From positions 1 to 36,643 of the forward strand of contig JAQBVG010000014.1 of assembly GCA_027623655.1 (NCBI GenBank): 36,643 nucleotides of DNA. The letters run 5' to 3'. A model generated the notes under the pieces. That model saw only the letters and a list, made by a program, of their open reading frames with translations. It was not told the DNA's origin and ran no database searches. The number at the start of each line of letters is the position of its first letter. Position 1 is the stretch's first letter. Positions 8,844-16,344 of the stretch are shown piece by piece. Made by a program: the position numbers and the translations under genes. The DNA is from Chloroflexota bacterium. GTDB lineage: Bacteria > Chloroflexota > Dehalococcoidia > Lucifugimonadales > Lucifugimonadaceae.

Positions 8844-8848
8844 GGAGG
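8844..8848 (+). promoter_or_regulatory. Shine-Dalgarno site fixing the GTG start of the UGA-interrupted gene
   Basis: GGAGG lies 6 nt in front of the GTG at 8855. The reading frame is closed upstream by TGA at 8831, so this site and the GTG together mark a start only 12 codons before the in-frame TGA at 8891. A strong SD at that point shows that the short stretch before the TGA is meant to be translated. Confidence 0.7.
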
Positions 8849-8854
8849 TTCCTG

Positions 8855-9202
8855 GTGTCAAAAGTGTTCAAGTTTTATTGCTGGACCAGTTGAAGTACCT
8901 GCCAAAAGGCCCGGCGGGCCCTTAATGATTCAAGCATTTCATATGAGTACCGAGATTTCTTTAAAGACCGGCTCTCGGTCGACGAAATCAAAAGACTAAG
9001 TGAACTCTCGACCCCCGACGAGATGTTTGCCTGGCGGAGTCCAAGCTCGGTTCCGTACCGCGGCCTCCGCGGAAAGGCTACCGATCGGGAACTTATCGAC
9101 CTCATGGCAAGCGAACCTCGATTGATTCGACGTCCAATTTTGACCGATGGCAAAGCAATTGTTCACGGGTTCAAAAACGGCGCTTATGATCAGTTGATCT
9201 AG
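8855..9202 (+). CDS. Candidate selenoprotein: ArsC/Spx-type thioredoxin-fold protein with UxxC (TGA = Sec)
   Basis: Reading through one in-frame TGA at 8891-8893 gives a 115-residue protein of normal ArsC/Spx/YffB length. The N-terminus reads VFKFYCWTS, then the TGA codon, then STCQKARRAL. This places residue 13 on the first Cys of the family's CxxC motif (compare Spx, YTSPSCTSCRKA) and C16 on the second. Downstream are the family's typical YEYRDFFKDRLSVDEIKRL helix-strand segment and EPRLIRRPIL, which holds the conserved Arg-Pro of ArsC-like proteins. The start is GTG behind a good GGAGG. A SECIS-like hairpin follows the TGA. The likely role is a thiol/selenol oxidoreductase; whether it reduces arsenate or acts otherwise is unknown. 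The alternative is a nonsense mutation or sequencing error at a Cys codon (TGT or TGC to TGA). Divergent from the MFS gene at 8773; a zinc-ribbon gene follows. Confidence 0.8.
8904..8925 (+). promoter_or_regulatory. Bacterial SECIS-like hairpin inside the coding region
   Basis: Directly behind the TGA (8891-8893) the mRNA can fold GGCCC (8908-8912) with GGGCC (8916-8920) around the loop GGC (8913-8915), extended by AA/UU pairs. An alternative register pairs AAGG with CCUU with one bulged C. The loop begins with G, and 19 nt separate the TGA from it. As I recall the bacterial SECIS consensus, the requirement is a small apical loop with a G in its first two bases, 16-37 nt behind the UGA. This element would recruit SelB with Sec-tRNA. 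The fold was drawn by eye, not computed. Confidence 0.65.
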
Positions 9203-9367
9203 CTGTCTTTTTGCACGACGATTTCACCTGATCGGTCCGAGAGCGGAAGTTCCTCAATAACCTTTTCGAAATTTGGGGTTAGCACACAGACAACGTGTCG
9301 GTAGAGACGGTCGAACAGAAGGCATGTGACAGGTAGCCTGCTGCCACTTTCTGTACGAATCCGGCCA

Positions 9368-9580
9368 ATGGAGACGATAAACGAGATGCTCTACCTCAAA
9401 TCATGCCCACGTTGCACTGGCGACATTAACGCCGATAGTGACACCCATGGGACGTATCTAAAATGTTTGCAGTGCGGATTTTCGAAAGATCTTTCGCCCC
9501 AAATGGCAGCGAAGTTGTTTGGCTACCAAAAGGCAACCCCTGAAGTCGCTGTATCGCGTCCTGATCGACAGGTCGCGTGA
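9368..9580 (+). CDS. Small zinc-ribbon protein
   Basis: This protein of 70 residues (from ATG 9368) or 64 residues (from ATG 9386) carries SCPRCTGD and, about 19 residues later, KCLQCGFSKDL. That is a CxxC...CxxC zinc ribbon with the knuckle pattern usual for such modules. The region behind it is hydrophilic with an Ala/Val/Asp-rich tail. The ATG at 9386 gives the more family-like start MLYLKSCPRC. Similar one-ribbon proteins occur widely as uncharacterised proteins, sometimes linked to nucleic-acid binding; no function can be assigned here. It follows the candidate selenoprotein on the same strand, 165 bp after its stop. Confidence 0.65.
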   Translation: METINEMLYLKSCPRCTGDINADSDTHGTYLKCLQCGFSKDLSPQMAAKLFGYQKATPEVAVSRPDRQVA

Positions 9581-9636
9581 CACAGCCTTCGCTGGCACCC
9601 ACGCTGGCATTTGGTGTACCTGTAAGCCTTTTTGTT

Positions 9637-9660
9637 CGCCAGTTTCGGTTCATTCTGGCG
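9637..9660 (+). terminator. Inverted repeat, weak terminator candidate
   Basis: CGCCAG and CTGGCG form a 6-bp stem around a 12-nt loop, followed by TTTGGG. It lies 57 bp behind the zinc-ribbon stop and in front of the crotonase promoter. The T-run is short, so rho-independent function is uncertain. Confidence 0.25.
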
Positions 9661-9738
9661 TTTGGGCCTGGCGGATGGGATTGCCGTGAACAGTCAGGGC
9701 GAGTTGATTATTTGCCCTTCATGACGCTGCCACGGTGC

Positions 9739-9744
9739 TAGAAT
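9739..9744 (+). promoter_or_regulatory. -10 element (TAGAAT) for a near-leaderless crotonase/prs transcript
   Basis: TAGAAT ends 6 nt before the ATG at 9751. With normal promoter geometry transcription would begin at or next to the A of the start codon. No SD is seen in front of this ATG. No good -35 sits 17 nt upstream. Confidence 0.4.
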
Positions 9745-9750
9745 TTCAGC

Positions 9751-10599
9751 ATGCGAGGCGACGCCGAACCCCAGACAAATTCTTCGAGCAACACCGTAAT
9801 TCGGGCCGAAAATCGTGACAGCGGTTACACCACGATTATTCTCAACCGCCCTGACCGACTCAACTCACTCAGTAACGAACTGCTTCAGACACTTGCAACC
9901 ACCTTGGACTCGGTAGCACACGACGACTCGGTTCGAGCGGTGATCGTTACGGGTGCCGGACGAGCCTTCTGCGCGGGGGCAGACACAGCCGAGATGGCCG
10001 GTGGTACGTCCGAAGGGCCGCACAAACCCGGTCCTGGCGGGCCCGAGGCTCTGAGGCGTGGTTTCCAGCTCGCCCAGAAAGTGATTCTGGGCATTTACGA
10101 GATGGAAAAACCTGTCATCGCCGCGGTAAACGGTCCGGCAGTAGGTGCGGGATTCGATCTTGCCTGCGCCTGCGATATTCGAATTGCCTCTCAGGCTGCG
10201 CGTTTCATGGCGGCGTATGTCCACGTTGGCCTGTTTCCTGGTTATGGAGGTACGTGGCTATATCCCAGACTTCTTGGTTCAGCCAAAGCAGCCGAGTTAA
10301 TGTATGTCGGCGAGTACCTCGAAGTAGAAGAGGCTGAACGACTTGGCTTCGTGAACAGGGTAACCACTGCCGAATCTCTCCTGGAAACCGCTGAAGCAAT
10401 GGCCCGTAAGATCGCGTCTGGACCGCCTGTTGCTATCAGGCTTGCGAAAACCATGATGCGGCGCGGGATGTCGATGGACCTTGAAACTTCCCTCGAAATG
10501 TCCGCCGCTGTCGAAGCAATCACGTTATCCTCGGGTGACCATCTTGAAGGGATGGACGCTCTGCGTCAGAAGCGACGACCAGTGTTCAAGGGGAACTAA
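9751..10599 (+). CDS. Enoyl-CoA hydratase/isomerase (crotonase) family protein
   Basis: This 282-residue protein has the crotonase fold. The first oxyanion-hole segment is GAGRAFCAGAD at about residues 69-79. The second is VNGPAVGAGFDLACACDIRI at about 125-145. GLFPGYGGTWLYPRLLG follows, the CoA-binding and trimer region. Of the two glutamates of true enoyl-CoA hydratases, the one in the helix after the GG loop is present (AAELMYVG). The one in the PEI motif is replaced (AAYVHVG). This argues for an isomerase or another crotonase reaction over classic hydration. The stop overlaps the start of prs by one base (TAATG), so the two genes are coupled. Confidence 0.85.
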   Translation: MRGDAEPQTNSSSNTVIRAENRDSGYTTIILNRPDRLNSLSNELLQTLATTLDSVAHDDSVRAVIVTGAGRAFCAGADTAEMAGGTSEGPHKPGPGGPEALRRGFQLAQKVILGIYEMEKPVIAAVNGPAVGAGFDLACACDIRIASQAARFMAAYVHVGLFPGYGGTWLYPRLLGSAKAAELMYVGEYLEVEEAERLGFVNRVTTAESLLETAEAMARKIASGPPVAIRLAKTMMRRGMSMDLETSLEMSAAVEAITLSSGDHLEGMDALRQKRRPVFKGN

Positions 10600-11564
10600 T
10601 GCTCGGAACCAACGGACACCCTGTTATTTTTGGGGGAAATTCTCACCCCCAGCTAGTGCGTGACATATGTGGTTACCTTGAGCAGGAAGTCGGCAAAGCC
10701 GAGGTGTTCAAGTTCAGTAACGACAACACCTTCGTCCGAATTCTCGAGAACGTTCGGCAAAAAGACGTTTTCATACTGCAATCGGACGTGGCGCCGGTGA
10801 ATGACCACATTATGGAAATGTTGATCATGATCGACGCGGCAAAGCGAGCATCGGCCGGGCGCATCACTGCCGTCGTCCCGTACTACAGTTACGCCCGCAC
10901 AGACAAGAAAGATCAACCCCGTGTGCCGATTACCGGCCGTCTGGTTGCCGACCTTCTGGAAACCGCAGGTGCCGATCGCGTCGTGATGGTCGACCTCCAC
11001 GCCGGGCAAGTACAGGGATTTTTCCAGGTACCGGTGGACGAACTGACTGCATTGCCAAAATTGGTCGATTACTTCATCAATCGAAAACTCGAGAGTCCTG
11101 TCGTCGTGGCGACCGACATCGGCATCACGAAGAAGGCTCGTGATTTCGCCAACTGGTTGAACGCGCCCCTCGCGATCGTTGAAAAGCGCCGACTCGGAAA
11201 TGATGACCGCGTTGAGAGTTTGAACGTGATCGGTTCTGTGGCGGGGCGGACCGCCATACTCTTCGACGATGAAATCGGGACGGGGGGCACAATGATCGCC
11301 GCCACACAGGCTGTTGTCGGAGCTGGGGCGACAGACATTTATGCGGTGGCGACCCACGGAGTGCTACCCGGCGACGCATCTTCGGCGCTGGCAAAGCTCC
11401 CGTATCTCAAAGAAATCGTAATTACCGACACAGTGCCCTTGCCTGACCACAAAGTAAACTCGAAAGTGAAGGTAATTTCAATCGCTCCACTCCTTGGGGA
11501 GGCGATAAGGCGAATCCACGAAGGTCGATCGGTCGGGGAGCTATTTATCCCGAAGCACCGATGA
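10599..11564 (+). CDS. prs: Ribose-phosphate pyrophosphokinase (PRPP synthetase)
   Basis: The enzyme makes PRPP from ribose 5-phosphate and ATP for nucleotide, His and Trp synthesis. The 321-residue protein is of normal length. It shows the ATP-binding region VVPYYSYARTDKKDQPR at about residues 88-104, the catalytic flexible-loop region with KKARDFA and EKRRL, and the PRPP-binding loop LFDDEIGTGGTM at about 220-231. The N-terminal segment GNSHPQLVRDI and the Mg-binding VDLHAGQVQGFF are also typical. The gene is coupled to the upstream crotonase gene and is followed after 52 bp by secA. No allosteric peculiarity can be judged by eye. Confidence 0.95.
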   Translation: MLGTNGHPVIFGGNSHPQLVRDICGYLEQEVGKAEVFKFSNDNTFVRILENVRQKDVFILQSDVAPVNDHIMEMLIMIDAAKRASAGRITAVVPYYSYARTDKKDQPRVPITGRLVADLLETAGADRVVMVDLHAGQVQGFFQVPVDELTALPKLVDYFINRKLESPVVVATDIGITKKARDFANWLNAPLAIVEKRRLGNDDRVESLNVIGSVAGRTAILFDDEIGTGGTMIAATQAVVGAGATDIYAVATHGVLPGDASSALAKLPYLKEIVITDTVPLPDHKVNSKVKVISIAPLLGEAIRRIHEGRSVGELFIPKHR

Positions 11565-11616
11565 GAGCTAGCCGGCCATGTGACCGGTAGTTGCGTGGAC
11601 ATCCAACAGTCAAAAA

Positions 11617-14373
11617 ATGTTCAAGTTAATCAACAAACTCGTTGGCGATTCCAACGAAAAAGCAATCAAAGAACTTCAACCGTATGTTGACGCGATCAAC
11701 GAACTGGAACCGGAATTCAGGCAACTGGCCGATGATTCACTGAAGGGTTTAACCGAGGATCTCCGGTCACGATATAGAGACGGCGAAAGCCTGGACGATC
11801 TATTGCCCGAGGCATTTGCCGCAGTCAGGGAAGCTTCGCGACGGACGCTGGGTCTACGACATTTTGATGTCCAGCTAATCGGTGGGATCGTTCTTCACCA
11901 GGGGAAGATTGCCGAAATGCGTACAGGCGAGGGTAAAACGCTGGTCGCAACCCTCCCGGCCTATCTGAACGCAATTACGGGCGACGGTGCCCACGTTATT
12001 ACCGTCAATGACTACCTGGCAAAGCGCGACGCAGGCTGGATGGGTGCTGTCCATCACTTCCTGGGGTTGACCGTAGGCTGTCTGCAAAACGACTCGTCTT
12101 GGATTTTCAATCCACACGCACCGATCAGTTCAAAGGCAGTTTCAGAGTCTGACCTCGACGATGAGTCGGGCGACAACGCTCCACCCGTTCGGCTCCCGGA
12201 GCATAATTTCGAGGCCGCGACCAAGCAAGAGGCCTATGCGTGCGACATTACCTACGGGACGAACAATGAGTTCGGATTCGACTACCTGCGCGACAACATG
12301 GTCGAGACCGCGGATCGAAGAGTCCAGCGTGGGCGGAACTATGTGATCGTCGATGAAGTCGACAACATTCTCATTGACGAGGCGAGAACTCCGCTGATTA
12401 TTTCTGGTCCGGCGCGTGAGCAGAGCCAGGAATACCGGCGATTTGCGGTCCTCGCAAAGCGACTGACTCCAGATGTGCACTTTGAGATCGAAGAAAAGCG
12501 CAAAACTATTGTTTTGACTGAGGAAGGCATAGCCGCGGTCGAACGGGAACTCAAGGTTGAGAACCTCTATGGACCGGAGAACGATGTTCTTTCACATTTC
12601 ACCGAGAACGCAATCAGGGCCGAGTACATCTATGCGCGCGACCGTGAATACGTCGTTCAAAACGAAGAAGTCATAATTGTCGACGAGTTCACCGGCCGGT
12701 TGATGACAGGGAGGCGCTTCTCTGACGGACTTCATCAGGCGCTCGAAGCCAAGGAGGGCGTAAGGGTTCAGCGGGAATCGAACACGTACGCCACCATTAC
12801 TCTCCAAAACTACTTTCGCATGTACAAAAAACTGTCCGGGATGACCGGTACCGCGGCAACCGAAGCAGAAGAACTGAACAAGATTTACAAGCTGGAAGTC
12901 GTAGAGATACCGACGAATAAACCGTCTCAGCGAATCGATCGTGGTGATTACATTTACATGACCGAGTCGGCGAAATGGAACGCCATCGCTGAGCGAATCA
13001 GTGAGCTCCACGACGACGGTCGACCCGTGCTCGTGGGCACCACCAGCATCGACAAATCTGAGCTTCTCGGAGATCTGCTCAAGAAGCGGAATATTCCACA
13101 TAACCTGCTCAACGCGAAGCAGCACGAGCGTGAGGCGCACATCGTGGCGGAGGCAGGAAAGCCGGGTGCTGTTACGGTCGCCACCAACATGGCAGGTCGT
13201 GGCACAGACATTATTCTTGGTGGGAATCCTGACCTGATATCTGCCTCTGAAGGGGGCTGGCAGGTCGATCACGACGACATCATTACCAAGGGTGGCCTGT
13301 TCGTGTTGGGCACCGAGCGACACGAGTCGCGTCGAATAGATAACCAGCTCCGGGGGCGATGTGGGCGGCAGGGCGATCCCGGCGAAACGCAGTTTTTCCT
13401 TTCGACCCAGGATGACATTGTCCGGCGATTCGGTGGTGACCGTATCCGCGGTGCCATGAGCCTGTTCCGCTGGGAAGAAGATGTCCCCATAGAGAACAGG
13501 ATGGTCTCCAAGTCGGTTGAGACTGCGCAAACCAAGGTCGAGGGCCAGAACTTCGAAGTTCGCAAATACCTTGTCGATTATGACGACGTGGTCAATATCC
13601 AGCGCGATGTCATTTACAAGCTCCGCGACAAAGTCATCGATGGCGAAGATCTGCGTCCGACCATCAGCGAGTATGTTGAAATCGAGCTTCGCGGGATAGT
13701 TTCGAATCACATTGTCGGTGGGAGCGAAAATTACGATGTCGAAGGTCTCTACCGGGACCTGATGACCATCTTCCCGACGACCGAAGGGTTCCCTGCTGCG
13801 GACGATATTTATGAGATGCGCCCCGAAGAGGTCGAGGATGCGGTGATCGAGCTTGTCGACAGGATCTACGACAAACGCACGGAAGAATTCGGCGAAGACC
13901 TTCTTCACCGTCTCGAGCGAACGATCATGCTCCGGACAATTGACGAGAACTGGGTCGAGCACCTGACGGCAATGGACAACATGCGACAGGGCATTGGACT
14001 CGAGGCGGCCGGACAGCGCGATCCGCTGGTCGCGTACAAGCGCCAGGCGTTCCAGATGTTTGAGTCGCTTGACGGCACGATAAAATCGGCCGTTGCCAGG
14101 ACAATATTCAGGGTTGCTATGACCCAGCAGCCCGCTCCATCCCAGGCGCGACAGCTAAACGCCACCAAGGCCGATACTGACGTATCTACGCAGAAAGCCA
14201 GTGCGCTTGCAAGTCAGAAGTCGGTGATGGCAAACGTGAATTCCGGTCATGGTACCGGGCAGCCCGGCGGGACAGGATTGGCCCAGGTGCCAACCCATAC
14301 CCCTGACGGCCGCAAAATGTCGCGAGCGGAACGCCGAAAAATCGACCGGTTACAACGGAAGCAGAACAAGTAA
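11617..14373 (+). CDS. secA: Preprotein translocase ATPase SecA
   Basis: SecA is the motor of the Sec protein-export machine at the inner face of the membrane. The 918-residue protein has Walker A MRTGEGKTLVATLPAYLNA near residue 105. The DEAD-like box VDEVDNILIDEARTPL lies near 245, the second nucleotide-binding half near 525 (TNMAGRGTDIILGGNPDL), and RGRCGRQGDPGE follows. A hydrophilic Ser/Asp-rich insertion of about 35-40 residues lies near 168-205, before YACDITYGTNNEFGFDYLRD. The C-terminus is basic (RAERRKIDRLQRKQNK) and lacks the CxC zinc-binding tail that contacts SecB in proteobacteria, so SecB-independent function is likely. Normal otherwise. Confidence 0.97.
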   Translation: MFKLINKLVGDSNEKAIKELQPYVDAINELEPEFRQLADDSLKGLTEDLRSRYRDGESLDDLLPEAFAAVREASRRTLGLRHFDVQLIGGIVLHQGKIAEMRTGEGKTLVATLPAYLNAITGDGAHVITVNDYLAKRDAGWMGAVHHFLGLTVGCLQNDSSWIFNPHAPISSKAVSESDLDDESGDNAPPVRLPEHNFEAATKQEAYACDITYGTNNEFGFDYLRDNMVETADRRVQRGRNYVIVDEVDNILIDEARTPLIISGPAREQSQEYRRFAVLAKRLTPDVHFEIEEKRKTIVLTEEGIAAVERELKVENLYGPENDVLSHFTENAIRAEYIYARDREYVVQNEEVIIVDEFTGRLMTGRRFSDGLHQALEAKEGVRVQRESNTYATITLQNYFRMYKKLSGMTGTAATEAEELNKIYKLEVVEIPTNKPSQRIDRGDYIYMTESAKWNAIAERISELHDDGRPVLVGTTSIDKSELLGDLLKKRNIPHNLLNAKQHEREAHIVAEAGKPGAVTVATNMAGRGTDIILGGNPDLISASEGGWQVDHDDIITKGGLFVLGTERHESRRIDNQLRGRCGRQGDPGETQFFLSTQDDIVRRFGGDRIRGAMSLFRWEEDVPIENRMVSKSVETAQTKVEGQNFEVRKYLVDYDDVVNIQRDVIYKLRDKVIDGEDLRPTISEYVEIELRGIVSNHIVGGSENYDVEGLYRDLMTIFPTTEGFPAADDIYEMRPEEVEDAVIELVDRIYDKRTEEFGEDLLHRLERTIMLRTIDENWVEHLTAMDNMRQGIGLEAAGQRDPLVAYKRQAFQMFESLDGTIKSAVARTIFRVAMTQQPAPSQARQLNATKADTDVSTQKASALASQKSVMANVNSGHGTGQPGGTGLAQVPTHTPDGRKMSRAERRKIDRLQRKQNK

Positions 14374-14587
14374 GTCAGGGCATTCGAGGCGCTGACCGAC
14401 ATGCGTTACTCTCATTCCGAACGGGATGAAACCCTCGCGGATGATTTCCGAGATCCGCCACGACCACCCTGAGCCAGTTGCGTTATTGCTGACGGTCGGA
14501 GATAAGACAACAGCTACTCCCGATTCCAGGTCCGATGTTGACCCAGACCGACTGCGGTTCCTGTGAACCGCTCGGCAGGATAAGCTG

Positions 14588-15997
14588 TTGTTGATGGACA
14601 ACAATGCCATATCCCGAGTTTTTTCCGAGGTTGCCGTGCTAATGCAGGCGAAGGGTGAGAACGTGTTCAAAGTTCGTGCTCACACTAGGGCTGCCGGCAC
14701 CATCAAAAACCTGCCATTTCCGATCACCAAGATCGTCGGCGATACCGATCGAATGCGCGAAATACCTGGGTTCGGGGAAGGGATAGTCGAAACGACCCGG
14801 GAACTGATCAATACGGGTCGACTGGACCTGCTTGAGCAGCTCAGGCAGGAGGTGCCAGATGGCGTGGCCATGTTGGCCGAGATCCCCGGCATCGGTCCAA
14901 GGACGGCGTGGAACGCCGCGACAGATCTTGGCATCAGCACTTTCGAGCAACTGGCCGCCTCAATCGCGTCCGGTGAGTTCCTGACACTGCCAAGAATCGG
15001 CAAAAAGGCTTCACAACAGATATTGCGTCATACCGAAATGCGCATTGCCCAAGGAAGTCGGATCGGACTCGGCAGGGCGACCGATGCGGCAGCGCAAGTC
15101 GTAGCTGAACTCAAAGATCGGTGCCCTGATATCGAGCAGATTGAAGTGGCCGGGAGCATAAGGCGCGGGGCTGAACTGATTGGCGATATCAATCTTGTTT
15201 GCGGAACCAACAGTCACACTTCGCTGATCGATGCGTTTACGAACCTGGGTATTGCGGACGAGGTGATGTCTCGGGATCGGTCTGGCGCTCGGATTCGCGA
15301 TACCGACGGCCTGGAATATTCGGTCTACGTTGTGTCGCCGGATGCGTTTGTCGGTGCACTGGTCTACGCCACTGGTTCGATCGCTCACGGAACTCGACTA
15401 GAGCGGATAGCGGCGGACAGAGGATTCAAATTGACCAGAGATGGTCTGTTCGTGTCGGATTCAGATCAGCCTGTCGCTGCGGCTACAGAGCAGGACCTGT
15501 ATGAGCGGCTTGGACTCAATTTCATACCGCCCGAAATGCGAGAAGATTCCGGCGAGATCGAGCATGCAGTCGAGAGCGATTTTTCCGACATCGTAACGGC
15601 CAACGACATTCGAGGTGACCTTCACTCCCATACCGATTGGTCAGACGGTCGCTTCCCCATGGCGGAGATGATCGAATCTGCTCAAAAACAGAGTTACGAG
15701 TACCTGGCTATCGCTGACCACTCGCAGAGTGCAACGATAGCGAACGGGTTGAGCCCAGAACGGCTGATTGAGCATAACAACGCGGTGCGGCATCTCAATT
15801 CAACCGCTACCCTGAGACTTCTCACAGGTACCGAGATGGATATCAAGCCCAACGGTTCGCTCGACTACAGCGACGAACTACTGGCCGATCTCGACATCGT
15901 CATCGCATCGATACATTCCGGTATGGATCAAGACGAAAGAACCATGACCCGGCGGGTGATCTCCGCAATGGAGAGCCCTCACGTCGACGTGATCTGA
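14588..15997 (+). CDS. polX: DNA polymerase X family protein with PHP domain (PolX), 5' part of a frameshifted gene
   Basis: PolX proteins join a Pol-beta-like polymerase with a PHP nuclease for base-excision repair. This 469-residue frame covers two helix-hairpin-helix repeats (MREIPGFGEGIV, LAEIPGIGPRTAW), the polymerase palm and most of the PHP domain (DLHSHTDWSDG, IADHSQS, GTEMDI, IASIHSG). It stops at a TGA after HVDVI, where a conserved AHP-type motif is expected. The palm motif GDxD reads GDIN, and the third catalytic Asp (V-D-x-R in the family) is Ser (YSVYVV), so two of three polymerase carboxylates are missing. The start is TTG at 14588 with AGGA 7 nt before it; ATG 14594 is an alternative. 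The 214 bp upstream hold nothing recognisable. Confidence 0.85.
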   Translation: MLMDNNAISRVFSEVAVLMQAKGENVFKVRAHTRAAGTIKNLPFPITKIVGDTDRMREIPGFGEGIVETTRELINTGRLDLLEQLRQEVPDGVAMLAEIPGIGPRTAWNAATDLGISTFEQLAASIASGEFLTLPRIGKKASQQILRHTEMRIAQGSRIGLGRATDAAAQVVAELKDRCPDIEQIEVAGSIRRGAELIGDINLVCGTNSHTSLIDAFTNLGIADEVMSRDRSGARIRDTDGLEYSVYVVSPDAFVGALVYATGSIAHGTRLERIAADRGFKLTRDGLFVSDSDQPVAAATEQDLYERLGLNFIPPEMREDSGEIEHAVESDFSDIVTANDIRGDLHSHTDWSDGRFPMAEMIESAQKQSYEYLAIADHSQSATIANGLSPERLIEHNNAVRHLNSTATLRLLTGTEMDIKPNGSLDYSDELLADLDIVIASIHSGMDQDERTMTRRVISAMESPHVDVI

Positions 15998-16344
15998 CAG
16001 CCCGGTTGCTTGTACGCCGAGCCCCTGTAATGATGGACATAGACGAGGTTTTCGCAGCTGCGGTACGTACTGGCACGGTGCTCGAGATCAACGCATCGCC
16101 CGAGCGGTTGGATTTGAAGTCTGACCATGTAAGGCGAGCGATGGAACTGGGTGTAGTCTTTGCCGTAAACAGCGACTCGCATCGAACTCACCAGTTCGAC
16201 AACATGCGATTCGGGATCCAAACCGCGAAAAGGGGTTGGGTTACGAGCAGCCGATTCATCAACACGCTTAACTATCCCGAACTCGAAGCATTCCTCAAAC
16301 TACCGAAATCCGATCGGTATCAGTTCATTTATTCTCGTGGTTAG
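15994..16344 (+). pseudogene. C-terminal PHP-domain fragment of PolX in a shifted frame
   Basis: In the frame one base back from the upstream polX part, the sequence continues LTARLLVRRAPVMMDIDEVF, then LEINASPERLDL and VNSDSHRTHQFDNMRFG. These are the last strands of the PHP domain with its final metal motif D-x-H. The joint length of both parts is about 580 residues, normal for PolX. The junction looks like loss of 7 nt (two residues including a metal-binding His, plus one base) between two ATC triplets, but an assembly error gives the same picture. No good start of its own is seen, so it is probably not a separate gene. Confidence 0.7.

Noticed and set aside
9199-9395. Minus-strand frame (LLFDRLYRHVVCVLTP region) between the selenoprotein and the zinc ribbon
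   Set aside because: It reads like protein, but the only usable start is a mid-frame GTG, it overlaps the zinc-ribbon start, and no family is recognised.
12592-13962. 456-codon open frame antisense to secA
   Set aside because: It mirrors the codon pattern of secA on the other strand, has no recognisable domain and lies fully inside a certain gene.
14374-14587. Possible gene in the 214-bp gap between secA and polX
   Set aside because: Plus-strand frames are broken and the minus-strand frame lacks features; nothing can be supported.
15995-15997. TGA ending the first polX frame as a second selenocysteine codon
   Set aside because: Reading through gives no family similarity and soon meets another stop; the shifted frame carries the true continuation, so this is a frameshift.
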